Shown here in pieces: positions 1 to 6,723 of a stretch of DNA of 7,016 nt (position 1 is the first letter of the stretch; each line of letters begins with the position of its first letter). Position numbers and translations under genes: made by a program. The stretch comes from an uncultured Treponema sp. (GTDB taxonomy: Bacteria > Spirochaetota > Spirochaetia > Treponematales > Treponemataceae). The DNA lies in the NCBI GenBank assembly GCA_937901865.1, contig CALDID010000243.1, positions 1-7,016 on the forward strand. Direction: 5' to 3'. The notes under the pieces were generated by a model. It did not search any database, was not told where the DNA came from, and saw only the letters and a program-made list of their open reading frames with translations.

Positions 1-1
1 C

Positions 2-1411
2 GATCTGTCATCGTCAGACACGCGACACAGAGAAGCTCTGGTTGGCTTTATGCCGAAAGCAGACGGTGTGCTTTTGGTTACTGATATAAATCAGCAGATA
101 ACAAAATCGCTTGCAAATTTTGCAAAAGACATTGAGCTTTCTAATCGACCTCTGTATCTCGTTGTTACGAAATGCGACACAAAATCAGCAGCAGAGTTGC
201 AGGAAGTCAAGGAATATATATTGAAGAATTCTGCACTCAACATAAAAGCAATGGCGTTTGTATCTGCGCAAACAGGAGATGTGCAAGAGCTGTATAATTT
301 GCTTTCACAGATTGATTCAGAAAAAGCACAGATATTGCGAACTGTAAACGAATCTCGTGCAAAGAATACAGCGAAACTGCTGTTATTGCGCATTGATGAG
401 CTGATTCAAAACGCAAGTGTAACTGATACAGGCGACGGCGCAATAAAAAGCGCAAAGAATGAATTGGAAAAATTTCAGCGCAATATTGAAAACTTGCTTT
501 CGGACGTGAAAGACAGCATTGTCAACGCAGAAAACGACGTGTGTTATTCATTTGAAACAGCGATATTTGAACGCCTTGAGCGTATTGCTGTTGCAAAAAA
601 TGCAAACTTTGACGCAGAGGCTTCGGCGGCGGTGTCTGGTGTTGCAGGACAATGCTTGAACAGTTTTAAGGCGAAAATACAGGATTCTCTTTTTTCGTTG
701 GCACAGGAACGACGCGGAAGTGAGAACGCAGTGAATTTAATGTCGCTGAACGAAATTGATTACAGTTTCCTCAATATTTCGCAGTTGCCATACAATTTGA
801 ATCTCAATGAGCTTGGACACGAAAACGATAGTGTGATTGCAGGTGTAACGAAATTTGTGGCAGGGGCGGGTCTTGTGGTTGGTACTGTTGTAACGATGGG
901 TGCACTCAGAGCGGGAACGGCTATTGCTAAAGGAGTTGCGGGTTCTGCAGACGCTTTGATTACTGCAGTTGCTGTCAATAAAGCAAACAAAACGAGCAAT
1001 CAGCAACGCGATGCAGAATTGGCGCGTCTTCGGAGTATGCAAGAAAGCGCAATGCAGGACGTTGAGGGATATAATCAAATGCTTGGAAAGAACATCGGTA
1101 TGAAAAAGGGCTTTGTCGAGGGCATTGTTGCAAAGATTACAGACGCAGCGGGCAAACCGCAACGACAGAGAGCAATTCGGAACTATATAGACGATATTCT
1201 TGTTCCAGAGTTTAAGAATCAGATGAATACGATGAGTTTGAATCTCATTGCTTCGATACGAACAGCTTTGAATAAAGAAGCTGCGGCTGTTATCGAACAG
1301 AAAACGGCAAATCTTGAAGAGCTGAAAGCGCAAAAAGAAAAATCAGCCGCAGAGTTTAATGCACGAATGAGCGTATTAAAAGAATACAAAGCAATGCTTG
1401 AACGAGCATAA
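2..1411 (+). CDS. Dynamin-like GTPase with membrane segment, 5' end cut off by window edge
   Basis: The frame is open from the first full codon and encodes 469 residues here. An ATG at position 50 lies inside the G domain and is not the start. The first residues, DLSSSD, look like the stretch just after a G3 DTPG motif, so the P-loop and G2 lie left of the window. G4 is TKCD (167-178), after a hydrophobic strand YLVV. G5 is probably VSAQ near 257-268. A long helical region follows, then a Gly/Ala-rich hydrophobic stretch (about 833-979) like the membrane-inserting paddle of bacterial dynamin-like proteins, then a charged helical tail ending in likely coiled coil. Dynamin-like proteins use GTP hydrolysis to remodel or tether membranes; the cellular task here is not shown by sequence. 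It is the first visible gene of the operon, and its stop overlaps the ribosome binding site of the next gene. Family call firm, role inferred. Confidence 0.85.
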   Translation, partial: DLSSSDTRHREALVGFMPKADGVLLVTDINQQITKSLANFAKDIELSNRPLYLVVTKCDTKSAAELQEVKEYILKNSALNIKAMAFVSAQTGDVQELYNLLSQIDSEKAQILRTVNESRAKNTAKLLLLRIDELIQNASVTDTGDGAIKSAKNELEKFQRNIENLLSDVKDSIVNAENDVCYSFETAIFERLERIAVAKNANFDAEASAAVSGVAGQCLNSFKAKIQDSLFSLAQERRGSENAVNLMSLNEIDYSFLNISQLPYNLNLNELGHENDSVIAGVTKFVAGAGLVVGTVVTMGALRAGTAIAKGVAGSADALITAVAVNKANKTSNQQRDAELARLRSMQESAMQDVEGYNQMLGKNIGMKKGFVEGIVAKITDAAGKPQRQRAIRNYIDDILVPEFKNQMNTMSLNLIASIRTALNKEAAAVIEQKTANLEELKAQKEKSAAEFNARMSVLKEYKAMLERA

Positions 1412-1417
1412 AGGAGG
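1412..1417 (+). promoter_or_regulatory. Ribosome binding site AGGAGG for the small membrane coiled-coil gene
   Basis: A perfect AGGAGG sits 6 bases before the ATG at 1424. Its context overlaps the last A of the TAA stop of the preceding GTPase gene, so ribosomes finishing that gene can restart here. This supports translational coupling and fixes the start of the next gene. Confidence 0.85.
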
Positions 1418-1423
1418 GCAAAA

Positions 1424-1777
1424 ATGTCGTTTATTTTGGGGCTTATTGTTGGTATGGGAATAGGCTTTTTCACAGGAAGTTCTGTGGGCGGAAAATCGCA
1501 GTCATCGGGGCAAGTAAAAGAACAGGCAGAACAACTCTCGCGGGAAGCAGAGCGATACAAATCGCGATGCAAAGAACTGGAAGAGCAAGTTGAGCGGCTT
1601 TCTGCGTCGAACAAAAAACATCGCGATTCAGAACGCGACACAGAGGAAGAGATTGACGACTTGGAAGACGAATTGAGTACGGCAAAAAAGAAAATCAAGG
1701 AACTGCAAACGAAGACCTCTGAGCAGGAGTCGCTGATTTTTGATTTGCGCAATGAAGTTGCGTCGCTCAAGGCATAA
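1424..1777 (+). CDS. Small membrane-anchored coiled-coil protein with glycine zipper
   Basis: This encodes 117 residues. Residues 3-18 form one hydrophobic helix containing Gly at 6, 10, 14 and 18, with Gly22 just beyond: a regular GxxxG glycine zipper, the kind of helix that packs tightly against copies of itself or partners. No signal peptidase site is evident, so it is probably an inner-membrane anchor. From about residue 30 to the end the protein is almost entirely charged helix (Glu, Lys, Arg, Asp with regular Leu), a predicted coiled coil facing the cytoplasm or periplasm. The layout resembles YtxH-like proteins, but I do not recognise a specific family. It lies between two dynamin-like GTPase genes, 12 bases after the first and 9 before the second. 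Its tail shares a DLEDEL-type acidic heptad style with the N-terminal coiled coil of the next GTPase, so it may be that protein's membrane receptor (inference). Confidence 0.8.
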   Translation: MSFILGLIVGMGIGFFTGSSVGGKSQSSGQVKEQAEQLSREAERYKSRCKELEEQVERLSASNKKHRDSERDTEEEIDDLEDELSTAKKKIKELQTKTSEQESLIFDLRNEVASLKA

Positions 1778-1781
1778 GGGA
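1776..1781 (+). promoter_or_regulatory. Ribosome binding site AAGGGA for the coiled-coil GTPase gene
   Basis: AAGGGA overlaps the TAA stop (1775-1777) of the small membrane gene and lies 5 bases before the ATG at 1787. It is weaker than AGGAGG, which fits dependence on coupled translation from the gene before. Confidence 0.6.
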
Positions 1782-1786
1782 CATTT

Positions 1787-3661
1787 ATGGCATTTGGACT
1801 GACAACTAACAAGAAAAAAGAAGCGGAATTGAAACAGCTTCGGGAAGAACTTTCTGCACAGATAGCGGAGAAAGAAGCGGAATTGAACAGTATCAGAAAC
1901 GCACTTGAAGAGGCAGAAAAAAAGTACAGCGAAAAGAGTGCGTCATTTTCTGCGCTTGAAGAACAGTATGAGAATTTGAAAAATGAGCATACGACGCTTT
2001 TGGGAAATCCTGAGCTTGCAGAAAAAATCGCGGTAGATTCTCGAGTAGTAGAGTTGCAGGAGAAACTAAAGAAAGCAAAAAAAAAGCTGGAAGACACTGA
2101 GGACGAACTTGAAGAAGCCGAAGATGAGCTAAAAGATGAAAAAAAGCGGTTTGATAAGAAAAAAGCTGATTTTGACGAATTGCAAGAAAGGTTCTATAAA
2201 CTTGAAAAGGAGTTGAACAGCAACAAGGAAAAACTCGAGGAAAAAGAGCAGAAAGAAAAAGAACTTTCTAATGCACTTTCGGTCAAAAACGGCTCGCTTG
2301 ACTTTGTACGGGAAATCTTAACGGCAAAATCTGTATCCGACTCTAGAGAAACGCGGAAACTTTACGATAGTATTTCTGATGCTGTCCGATATATCCACGG
2401 AGAGTTTTACGATTGCAACAAAGAACTGTTCGAAGAAGGAGAATATACTGATTATATTTTCAATGACGGGCTTTATCGTTGGGCAACATTGGAGCAGAAA
2501 CAGTGGCTTAAAAACAAAACGACAGTTGCATTTGTGGGCGAGTTTTCAGCAGGAAAAACATCTATTGTAAATAAGATTTTGTCGCACGGTGGTACAAACC
2601 TTACGCTTCCTGTCAGCACAAAGGCGACAACTGCCGTTCCGACGTATATTTCAGGCTCTCAGGTTTCGTCGGTAGTATACAATTTCTTTACGCCAGACAA
2701 TGAACTGAAAGTGCTTTCCGAAAAAACATTCAAGAGCGTGGATAAAGGTGTTCTTGCACAAATTGAAGGCATTTCAAACCTTGTTAAGTATTTTGTAATG
2801 AGCTGCAACAATCCCAATTTGAAGAATTTAAGTATTCTCGATACGCCGGGATTTTCATCGAACGACAAAGAGGACGCAGAACGCACGACAGAGGTAATAA
2901 ACGAGTGCGACGCATTGTTTTGGGTGTTTGATGTGAATGCAGGCACGGTGAACCGCTCGTCGCTGAAAATCATCAAAGAGAAACTGCAAAAGCCTCTTTT
3001 TGTTGTGATAAACAAGGTAGACACAAAGGATAAGAGCGAAGTCGATAAGGTGGAAGAACTGCTCAAAAAAACATTTTCTGAAGAGAAAATCAAAGTGAAA
3101 CAGTTTTTGCGCTTTTCAAACCGCGAAGACCCTAAAAGCCTTTTAAACGCGCTTGCTTCTGTACCGCGCTCGAATAATTCAAGTTATGTGAGCGATATTT
3201 TGGAATTTGCAGAAGAGCGTCTGAAGGTGCTTGTAAAAGACCTTCAAGACAAAGCAAAAGCCGAAAAGAATTCTGATAGCAGATTGGACAGTGCGCGTGA
3301 TGCCGTGCAAGACAAACTTGGCGAAATACAGCGAGGGCTTGCGGAAATATATGATAATGCAGACAACGCAAATTCTATTGTTCAGAATAGCTATAGAGAG
3401 CATTTTTTTGCTTCGAATAAATACGAACTGGAAGCGTCATCTGCAAACACATTTTTCGGTTATGTCTATGACATTATGGACGAATCTGCGGCATTGCATA
3501 ATAACCGAATCAACGAACTCATTGACTGCGTTAATGAATGGAATGACGCAGAAAAGCAAAATATGCTTGACTTCCAAGCAAAAAGCAGTGCTGAAAGCAA
3601 CAAAAAACGCTACGAAGACTGCGTAAAGACACTGAAAAAGTTGCTCGCAGGATTTTCGTAG
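1787..3661 (+). CDS. Dynamin-like GTPase with long N-terminal coiled coil, ended by UAG
   Basis: This encodes 624 residues. Residues 10-165 are highly charged, nearly Pro-free helix (many Glu, Lys and Leu), a predicted coiled coil with repeated EDEL units near 104-115. The complete G domain follows: P-loop GEFSAGKT (251-258), a G2 region rich in Thr (STKATTAVP, about 277-285), G3 DTPG (352-355) followed by FSSND, and G4 NKVD (409-412). GEFSAGK and DTPGFSSND are typical of bacterial dynamin-like proteins. Residues about 460-624 are a second helical region, likely the trunk or stalk. I see no membrane segment, so it is probably cytoplasmic. A coiled coil ahead of the G domain is unusual, since dynamins normally put their helices after it. 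It probably self-assembles and works with the neighbouring GTPases. The stop is UAG, and the same frame continues open for 187 more codons, so the natural product may be longer. Confidence 0.88.
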   Translation: MAFGLTTNKKKEAELKQLREELSAQIAEKEAELNSIRNALEEAEKKYSEKSASFSALEEQYENLKNEHTTLLGNPELAEKIAVDSRVVELQEKLKKAKKKLEDTEDELEEAEDELKDEKKRFDKKKADFDELQERFYKLEKELNSNKEKLEEKEQKEKELSNALSVKNGSLDFVREILTAKSVSDSRETRKLYDSISDAVRYIHGEFYDCNKELFEEGEYTDYIFNDGLYRWATLEQKQWLKNKTTVAFVGEFSAGKTSIVNKILSHGGTNLTLPVSTKATTAVPTYISGSQVSSVVYNFFTPDNELKVLSEKTFKSVDKGVLAQIEGISNLVKYFVMSCNNPNLKNLSILDTPGFSSNDKEDAERTTEVINECDALFWVFDVNAGTVNRSSLKIIKEKLQKPLFVVINKVDTKDKSEVDKVEELLKKTFSEEKIKVKQFLRFSNREDPKSLLNALASVPRSNNSSYVSDILEFAEERLKVLVKDLQDKAKAEKNSDSRLDSARDAVQDKLGEIQRGLAEIYDNADNANSIVQNSYREHFFASNKYELEASSANTFFGYVYDIMDESAALHNNRINELIDCVNEWNDAEKQNMLDFQAKSSAESNKKRYEDCVKTLKKLLAGFS

Positions 3662-3820
3662 GGCGTTTCTGCAAATATAGCGACGATAAAAGAGAAAGAA
3701 AACTCAGAAACATCTGCAAAATCAGGAACAACAGCGAATAATATAAACAACGAGCAGTCTTTTGAAAAGGAAGAATTCAAAAAATATCGTTCAAAGAATG
3801 GAGATAACCAAGCATTTTAT
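3659..3820 (+). other. In-frame amber codon and open linker joining GTPase frame to Sel1 repeats
   Basis: TAG at 3659-3661 ends the GTPase frame, yet the very same frame stays open through 3662-3820 with no stop. It reads as a hydrophilic Lys/Glu/Ser/Asn-rich linker that runs directly into the Sel1-like repeats. There is no in-frame ATG or GTG between the amber codon and 3821, and no good ribosome binding site. The stretch therefore looks like part of one original reading frame of about 812 codons, split by a nonsense change (CAG or TGG to TAG would each be one step), by programmed read-through, or by a sequencing error. Confidence 0.7.
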
Positions 3821-4225
3821 TTGTGTCAAGAAGCGGTAAATGCAGATGATAAAAACGCTCATAATCTTACCGAGCTTGCAGTGTGCTATCTGTACGGCAT
3901 TGGTACGACAAAGAATTATTATACAGCATTTTCGCTTTTGGAACAGGCTTGTAATATTGATATTCATACCGCCGAAGCTCAAGATTTACTCGGAGATTGT
4001 TACCGCAATGGCTGGGGAACATCTCAAAATATAAATGAAGCGGTCAATCATTATAGTATTGCCGCACAGAAGCATAATTCGTGGGCCTCGTATTCGCTCG
4101 GAATGATTTATTTTTATGGAGAAAATGGAATCCCGAAAAATGAAAAGTTGGCGTATCATCTTTTCGAACTTTCTGCTAAAAACGGCAATAAAGACGCAAA
4201 AAAGTGGCTTGCTAATAATAGATGA
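3821..4225 (+). CDS. Sel1-like repeat domain, probably the C-terminal part of the upstream GTPase frame
   Basis: The reading encodes three tetratricopeptide-like Sel1 repeats, with signature pieces LAVCYLYGIGT, LGDCYRNGWGT and LGMIYFYGENGI, each followed by an Ala-containing second helix. Sel1 repeats form helical solenoids used for protein-protein contacts. The only start a conventional call can use is TTG at 3821, which falls inside a helix preceding the first repeat; the nearest purine-rich site (GGAG at 3800-3803) is 17 bases away, too far. The frame is the same as that of the GTPase ending at 3661, and the linker between them is open. I therefore think this domain belongs to a GTPase-Sel1 fusion interrupted by UAG and is translated on its own poorly or not at all. 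It ends with TGA 27 bases before the next gene. Confidence 0.6.
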   Translation: MCQEAVNADDKNAHNLTELAVCYLYGIGTTKNYYTAFSLLEQACNIDIHTAEAQDLLGDCYRNGWGTSQNINEAVNHYSIAAQKHNSWASYSLGMIYFYGENGIPKNEKLAYHLFELSAKNGNKDAKKWLANNR

Positions 4226-4239
4226 TATATCTGAATTAC

Positions 4240-4245
4240 AAGGGG
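4240..4245 (+). promoter_or_regulatory. Ribosome binding site AAGGGG for the third GTPase gene
   Basis: AAGGGG lies 7 bases before the ATG at 4253 and supports that start. I see no promoter or terminator in the 27 bases between the Sel1 reading and this gene, so it is probably read from the same transcript. Confidence 0.7.
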
Positions 4246-4252
4246 AACTAAT

Positions 4253-6250
4253 ATGGAAGAAAAGAATGTGTTTGAGGATTTTCAAGCAAAAAAGCAGGAA
4301 ATCCTCAAAATTACTGAAAAAGCAGCGGCGTTTGGTTGGATAACCAAAGAGCGCGCGGCGGAAATCGTGAAAAAGATAGAAAGCGATGTGCTTACTATCG
4401 GCGTTATTGGACAGATGAAATGCGGCAAATCAACGTTTTTGAATGCGTTTGTATTTGAAGACGATATTTTGCCATCGGCAACTACTCCAATGACAGCGGC
4501 TTTAACAGTCGTAACTTATGGCGCAGAAAAGAAGTTGACCGCCGAATTTTACACTGCGGACGAATGGGCAGAACAAAAAACGGTTGCTTCGCATAATGCA
4601 GAAGATTTTAAGGGCAATGAGAAGGAATATTCTAAGATAAAAGCTGCGCAGGAACTCGTGGAAAAATCAAAGAGTTTAGGCGGCTCTCTTTCTCAGTATC
4701 TGGGAAAAACGCAGAGCGATTCGATAGAAAACCTTGTTGATTACGTCGGTGCGGACGGAAAATTTGTTGCAATTACAAAATCCGTGAAAATTTACTTTCC
4801 GAAAGACTATCTCAAGGGTGTGGAAATTGTGGACACACCGGGAATGAATGACCCGATTGTTTCCCGCGAAGAGCGCACAAAGGAGTTTTTGAGCAAGGCT
4901 GATGTTGTGCTTGTTATGCTGTATGCAGGGCGACCGTTCGATTCGACTGACCACGCGATTTTGTTCGACAACGTGCGAAAATGCGGTATCGGCAAAGTTC
5001 TTATCGGCATAAATAAATACGATATTCCGTATATGAACGGCGAAGACGAGAGTGTGATTCAAACGTATGTGGAAGACGAAATCCGAAAAGCCTGCCGCGA
5101 ATGTCAAGACGATTCTCTTGTGGAGATTTTGAAAGAAACAAAGCCCGTGCTTCTTTCTGCAGGAATGGCACTGCTTTCTGAATTGCCGATGAGCAAAATT
5201 GAAGCGAAAAATTCATACAAAAGCGATTGGGCGCGCTTTTGCGATAACTTTGAGATAAGTTCACAGCCACAATTTCGCGAAAAAAGTCATATCGACACGC
5301 TTTCGCAACAAGTCATTGATATGATAGAGAACGAAAAAGGCGAAATCCTTTTCAAAAAGCCAAAGAACGAAATTCGCGCCGCTGGAACAAACAAAAAGGT
5401 GGAACTTGAAAAAGCCTTGAGCGACGCAAGCAATTCGCTCAAAGTGCTTTCAATGCCCGATTCTGAGCTAGACGAGAAACTTGAAGCTGTGGAAAAAGCT
5501 AAAAAGCGAATGGGCAGAAAATTGGAGCGATTTGAAGAAAGTGTGCAAGAGGAATGCCTTGATAAAGTAAAAGCCTTGAAACATAAAATGGAAGATACTG
5601 TTTCAGAAGCGTGCAAAAAGATGAGGGCGACGATTGATAGCACAGGAAGGCTTTCTCGGCGCGATAAGCTCAGCGGAGTAAAAAATGAAATTGACAGACA
5701 GAAAATTAAGCTCAGACGCAATTTGGAACGAATGATAGACGAGGAAAGCAATGAATTGCGAAAATCGCTGAAGAAGTTTGTAGAAAAGTATTTTGACGAT
5801 ATTGCGGAAATGGCAGAGAAATATCTTGATGACTTTGATTATAGCGATTTCATTTCTGCGATTCGCTTAAAAGTTACGGTACATATTAATGATGATGTCG
5901 ATTTGTCGGGTGAAAAAATCTTTAATGGTGATTTCTGGAATTCAGATTTGGGCTTTTTGTCAAATTCAAAAAAAGAAACAATTAAAGCAGCGATAAATGA
6001 TTTTGACGACTCTTTTTCTGCATCGTCTGTGCTTGATTCGCTCAATGCCTGTATTGAAACAGTTACGAAACGGATAAAAAAAGAAGTTGAAGACGAGTTC
6101 TTAGGTGGTTTGGAAAAAACGGTGAATGAATGCAAAGCAAACAGGGCGAACAAGGAAGCTGAAATCCAGAAACAAAAGGCAACACTTGAGGTCTTGCAAA
6201 CGCAAAAAGCAGAGTTCGATAAACAACTTAAAGAAATTGAGACTATGTAA
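4253..6250 (+). CDS. Dynamin-like GTPase, soluble type
   Basis: This encodes 665 residues. A short helical lead (1-45) precedes a G domain close to the N-terminus, the usual dynamin order. P-loop is GQMKCGKST (53-61). G2 lies in SATTPMTAA (about 75-83). G3 is DTPGMNDP (194-201), preceded by the strand VEIV. G4 is NKYD (254-257), preceded by IGI. A probable G5 is LSAG (301-304). Residues about 380-665 are a long charged helical region with likely coiled coil at 395-480 and 615-665, fitting a stalk. No membrane-spanning or paddle-like hydrophobic stretch is visible, unlike the first GTPase of the cluster. The TTPMTAA and GQMKxGKS signatures put it in a different dynamin subfamily from the 1787-3661 gene, so the two are not recent duplicates. 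It ends with two stops in a row (TAATAA). LeoA/LeoBC-type proteins are the closest named concept; the exact ortholog cannot be assigned by eye. Confidence 0.88.
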   Translation: MEEKNVFEDFQAKKQEILKITEKAAAFGWITKERAAEIVKKIESDVLTIGVIGQMKCGKSTFLNAFVFEDDILPSATTPMTAALTVVTYGAEKKLTAEFYTADEWAEQKTVASHNAEDFKGNEKEYSKIKAAQELVEKSKSLGGSLSQYLGKTQSDSIENLVDYVGADGKFVAITKSVKIYFPKDYLKGVEIVDTPGMNDPIVSREERTKEFLSKADVVLVMLYAGRPFDSTDHAILFDNVRKCGIGKVLIGINKYDIPYMNGEDESVIQTYVEDEIRKACRECQDDSLVEILKETKPVLLSAGMALLSELPMSKIEAKNSYKSDWARFCDNFEISSQPQFREKSHIDTLSQQVIDMIENEKGEILFKKPKNEIRAAGTNKKVELEKALSDASNSLKVLSMPDSELDEKLEAVEKAKKRMGRKLERFEESVQEECLDKVKALKHKMEDTVSEACKKMRATIDSTGRLSRRDKLSGVKNEIDRQKIKLRRNLERMIDEESNELRKSLKKFVEKYFDDIAEMAEKYLDDFDYSDFISAIRLKVTVHINDDVDLSGEKIFNGDFWNSDLGFLSNSKKETIKAAINDFDDSFSASSVLDSLNACIETVTKRIKKEVEDEFLGGLEKTVNECKANRANKEAEIQKQKATLEVLQTQKAEFDKQLKEIETM

Positions 6251-6295
6251 TAAGAAGTATTGCTTATGGAAACAAGGACTTTTTAGTGTTCAAAG

Positions 6296-6304
6296 TGCTA
6301 TAAA
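6296..6304 (+). promoter_or_regulatory. Possible extended -10 promoter (TGCTATAAA)
   Basis: TGCTATAAA matches the extended -10 pattern TGnTATAAT at all but the last base. No convincing -35 box lies at the right distance, which extended -10 promoters can tolerate. Transcription would start near 6311 and run through the hairpin region into the zinc-ribbon gene at 6433. It is a short motif in AT-rich DNA, so chance is possible. Confidence 0.35.
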
Positions 6305-6314
6305 CGGGAACGCT

Positions 6315-6387
6315 CGGCTGGCTTGCAGGCAAGTTAGCAAGCGATTCATAAAGCGCAGTATGTCGGCTCTGCAAGGCTTTAGCAAGC
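6315..6387 (+). repeat. Imperfect direct repeat in the intergenic region
   Basis: Two related units run from 6315 to 6342 and from 6364 to 6387. Both start with CGGCT and end with the exact nonamer TTAGCAAGC (6334-6342 and 6379-6387). The inner parts differ by small gaps. The first unit also contains GCTTGC (6321-6326), which could pair with the GCAAGC of either copy, allowing alternative folds. Confidence 0.4.
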
Positions 6388-6417
6388 AGGGCTGACGGGT
6401 GGATTTTGGTATTTTTT
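6362..6417 (+). terminator. Strong hairpin followed by a delayed T run; terminator or structured leader
   Basis: An 11-pair stem forms between 6362-6372 and 6386-6396 (GTCGGCTCTGC with GCAGGGCTGAC, including G-U pairs) around a 13-base loop that can add a small inner stem. Six T residues follow at 6412-6417, about 15 bases after the stem. That gap is longer than in a classic intrinsic terminator. It could end transcripts of the GTPase operon, or fold as the leader of the zinc-ribbon mRNA. Confidence 0.4.
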
Positions 6418-6419
6418 AT

Positions 6420-6425
6420 AGGAGG
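6420..6425 (+). promoter_or_regulatory. Ribosome binding site AGGAGG deciding the zinc-ribbon start
   Basis: A perfect AGGAGG lies 7 bases before the ATG at 6433. It excludes the longer reading that would begin at a TTG at 6406, because that version would contain the site within its own codons. Confidence 0.85.
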
Positions 6426-6432
6426 AATCTTT

Positions 6433-6654
6433 ATGAGTACTTATACATTTGAGTGCCAGAAATGTCATTGCAGAAAGCGCACGGCGTTTGCGTCGTCTAT
6501 GCCGTGTCCGCGGTGCGGGGTGTATATGCAAAACGTAACGGGCAAGGCGCTTGTTACATACGAATGTATGCGCTGCCGTACCAGAAAACGCACATCGTTT
6601 GCTTCAGGTATGACGTGCCCGAAATGTAATTGCACGATGACACGAGTGAGCTGA
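6433..6654 (+). CDS. Small protein with two tandem zinc ribbons
   Basis: This encodes 73 residues. Two CxxC...CxxC units are present: Cys8, 11, 25 and 28, and Cys45, 48, 62 and 65. Spacing inside both units is identical, and the units are offset by 37 residues. Aligning residues 4-35 with 41-72 gives 17 identical positions of 32, including the shared RKRT and FAS cores, so the protein arose by internal duplication. Each unit can bind one zinc ion in a rubredoxin-like or ribbon fold. There is no membrane segment. Such small basic ribbons may bind nucleic acid or protein; no specific role can be read from the sequence. It is 182 bases after the GTPase operon and probably has its own transcript, so a functional link with the GTPases is not shown. 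Confidence 0.82.
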   Translation: MSTYTFECQKCHCRKRTAFASSMPCPRCGVYMQNVTGKALVTYECMRCRTRKRTSFASGMTCPKCNCTMTRVS

Positions 6655-6678
6655 TTAGGCTCATCGAAACACACAGAA

Positions 6679-6708
6679 CGGCGCACCTGTCTTGCGATTG
6701 GTGCGCCG
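6679..6708. terminator. Nine-bp inverted repeat between convergent genes, possible two-way terminator
   Basis: CGGCGCACC (6679-6687) and GGTGCGCCG (6700-6708) are exact inverted copies around a 12-base loop. The hairpin is very GC-rich in AT-rich surroundings and lies between the stops of two convergent genes (6654 and 6724), the usual place for a shared terminator. Neither side has a clean T tract, although the minus-strand exit reads TTCTGTGTGTTT. Confidence 0.6.
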
Positions 6709-6723
6709 CTATTGGTGGGAAAA

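Noticed and set aside
737..1333. Minus-strand open reading opposite the first GTPase
   Set aside because: It is antisense to a well-supported dynamin-like gene, and its Cys/Arg/His-rich composition shows no domain.
50..1411. Start of the first GTPase at the ATG at position 50
   Set aside because: The frame is open to the window edge and the codons before position 50 encode SSSD, expected just after a G3 motif, so the ATG is internal.
1219..2097. Long open reading on the minus strand (292 codons)
   Set aside because: It is the antisense of the coiled-coil genes; the Ser/Phe-rich product mirrors GAA/AAA codons and matches no domain.
3291..3626. Second plus-strand reading inside the coiled-coil GTPase gene
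   Set aside because: It is an out-of-frame shadow with no ribosome binding site and no recognisable domain.
3659..3661. Organism-wide reassignment of UAG to a sense codon
   Set aside because: Only one in-frame UAG is seen, the other genes have none inside them, and the GTPase domain is complete before it. One site cannot support a changed code.
6315..6387. CRISPR array
   Set aside because: There are only two imperfect units of different length, with no regular spacers.
6315..6396. Integron attC-like site in the repeat and hairpin region
   Set aside because: GTTAGCA does not fit the GTTRRRY core, and no matching RYYYAAC partner is placed to pair with it.
6406..6654. Zinc-ribbon gene starting at TTG 6406
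   Set aside because: The AGGAGG at 6420-6425 and ATG at 6433 give a standard start; the extra nine codons cover the ribosome binding site.
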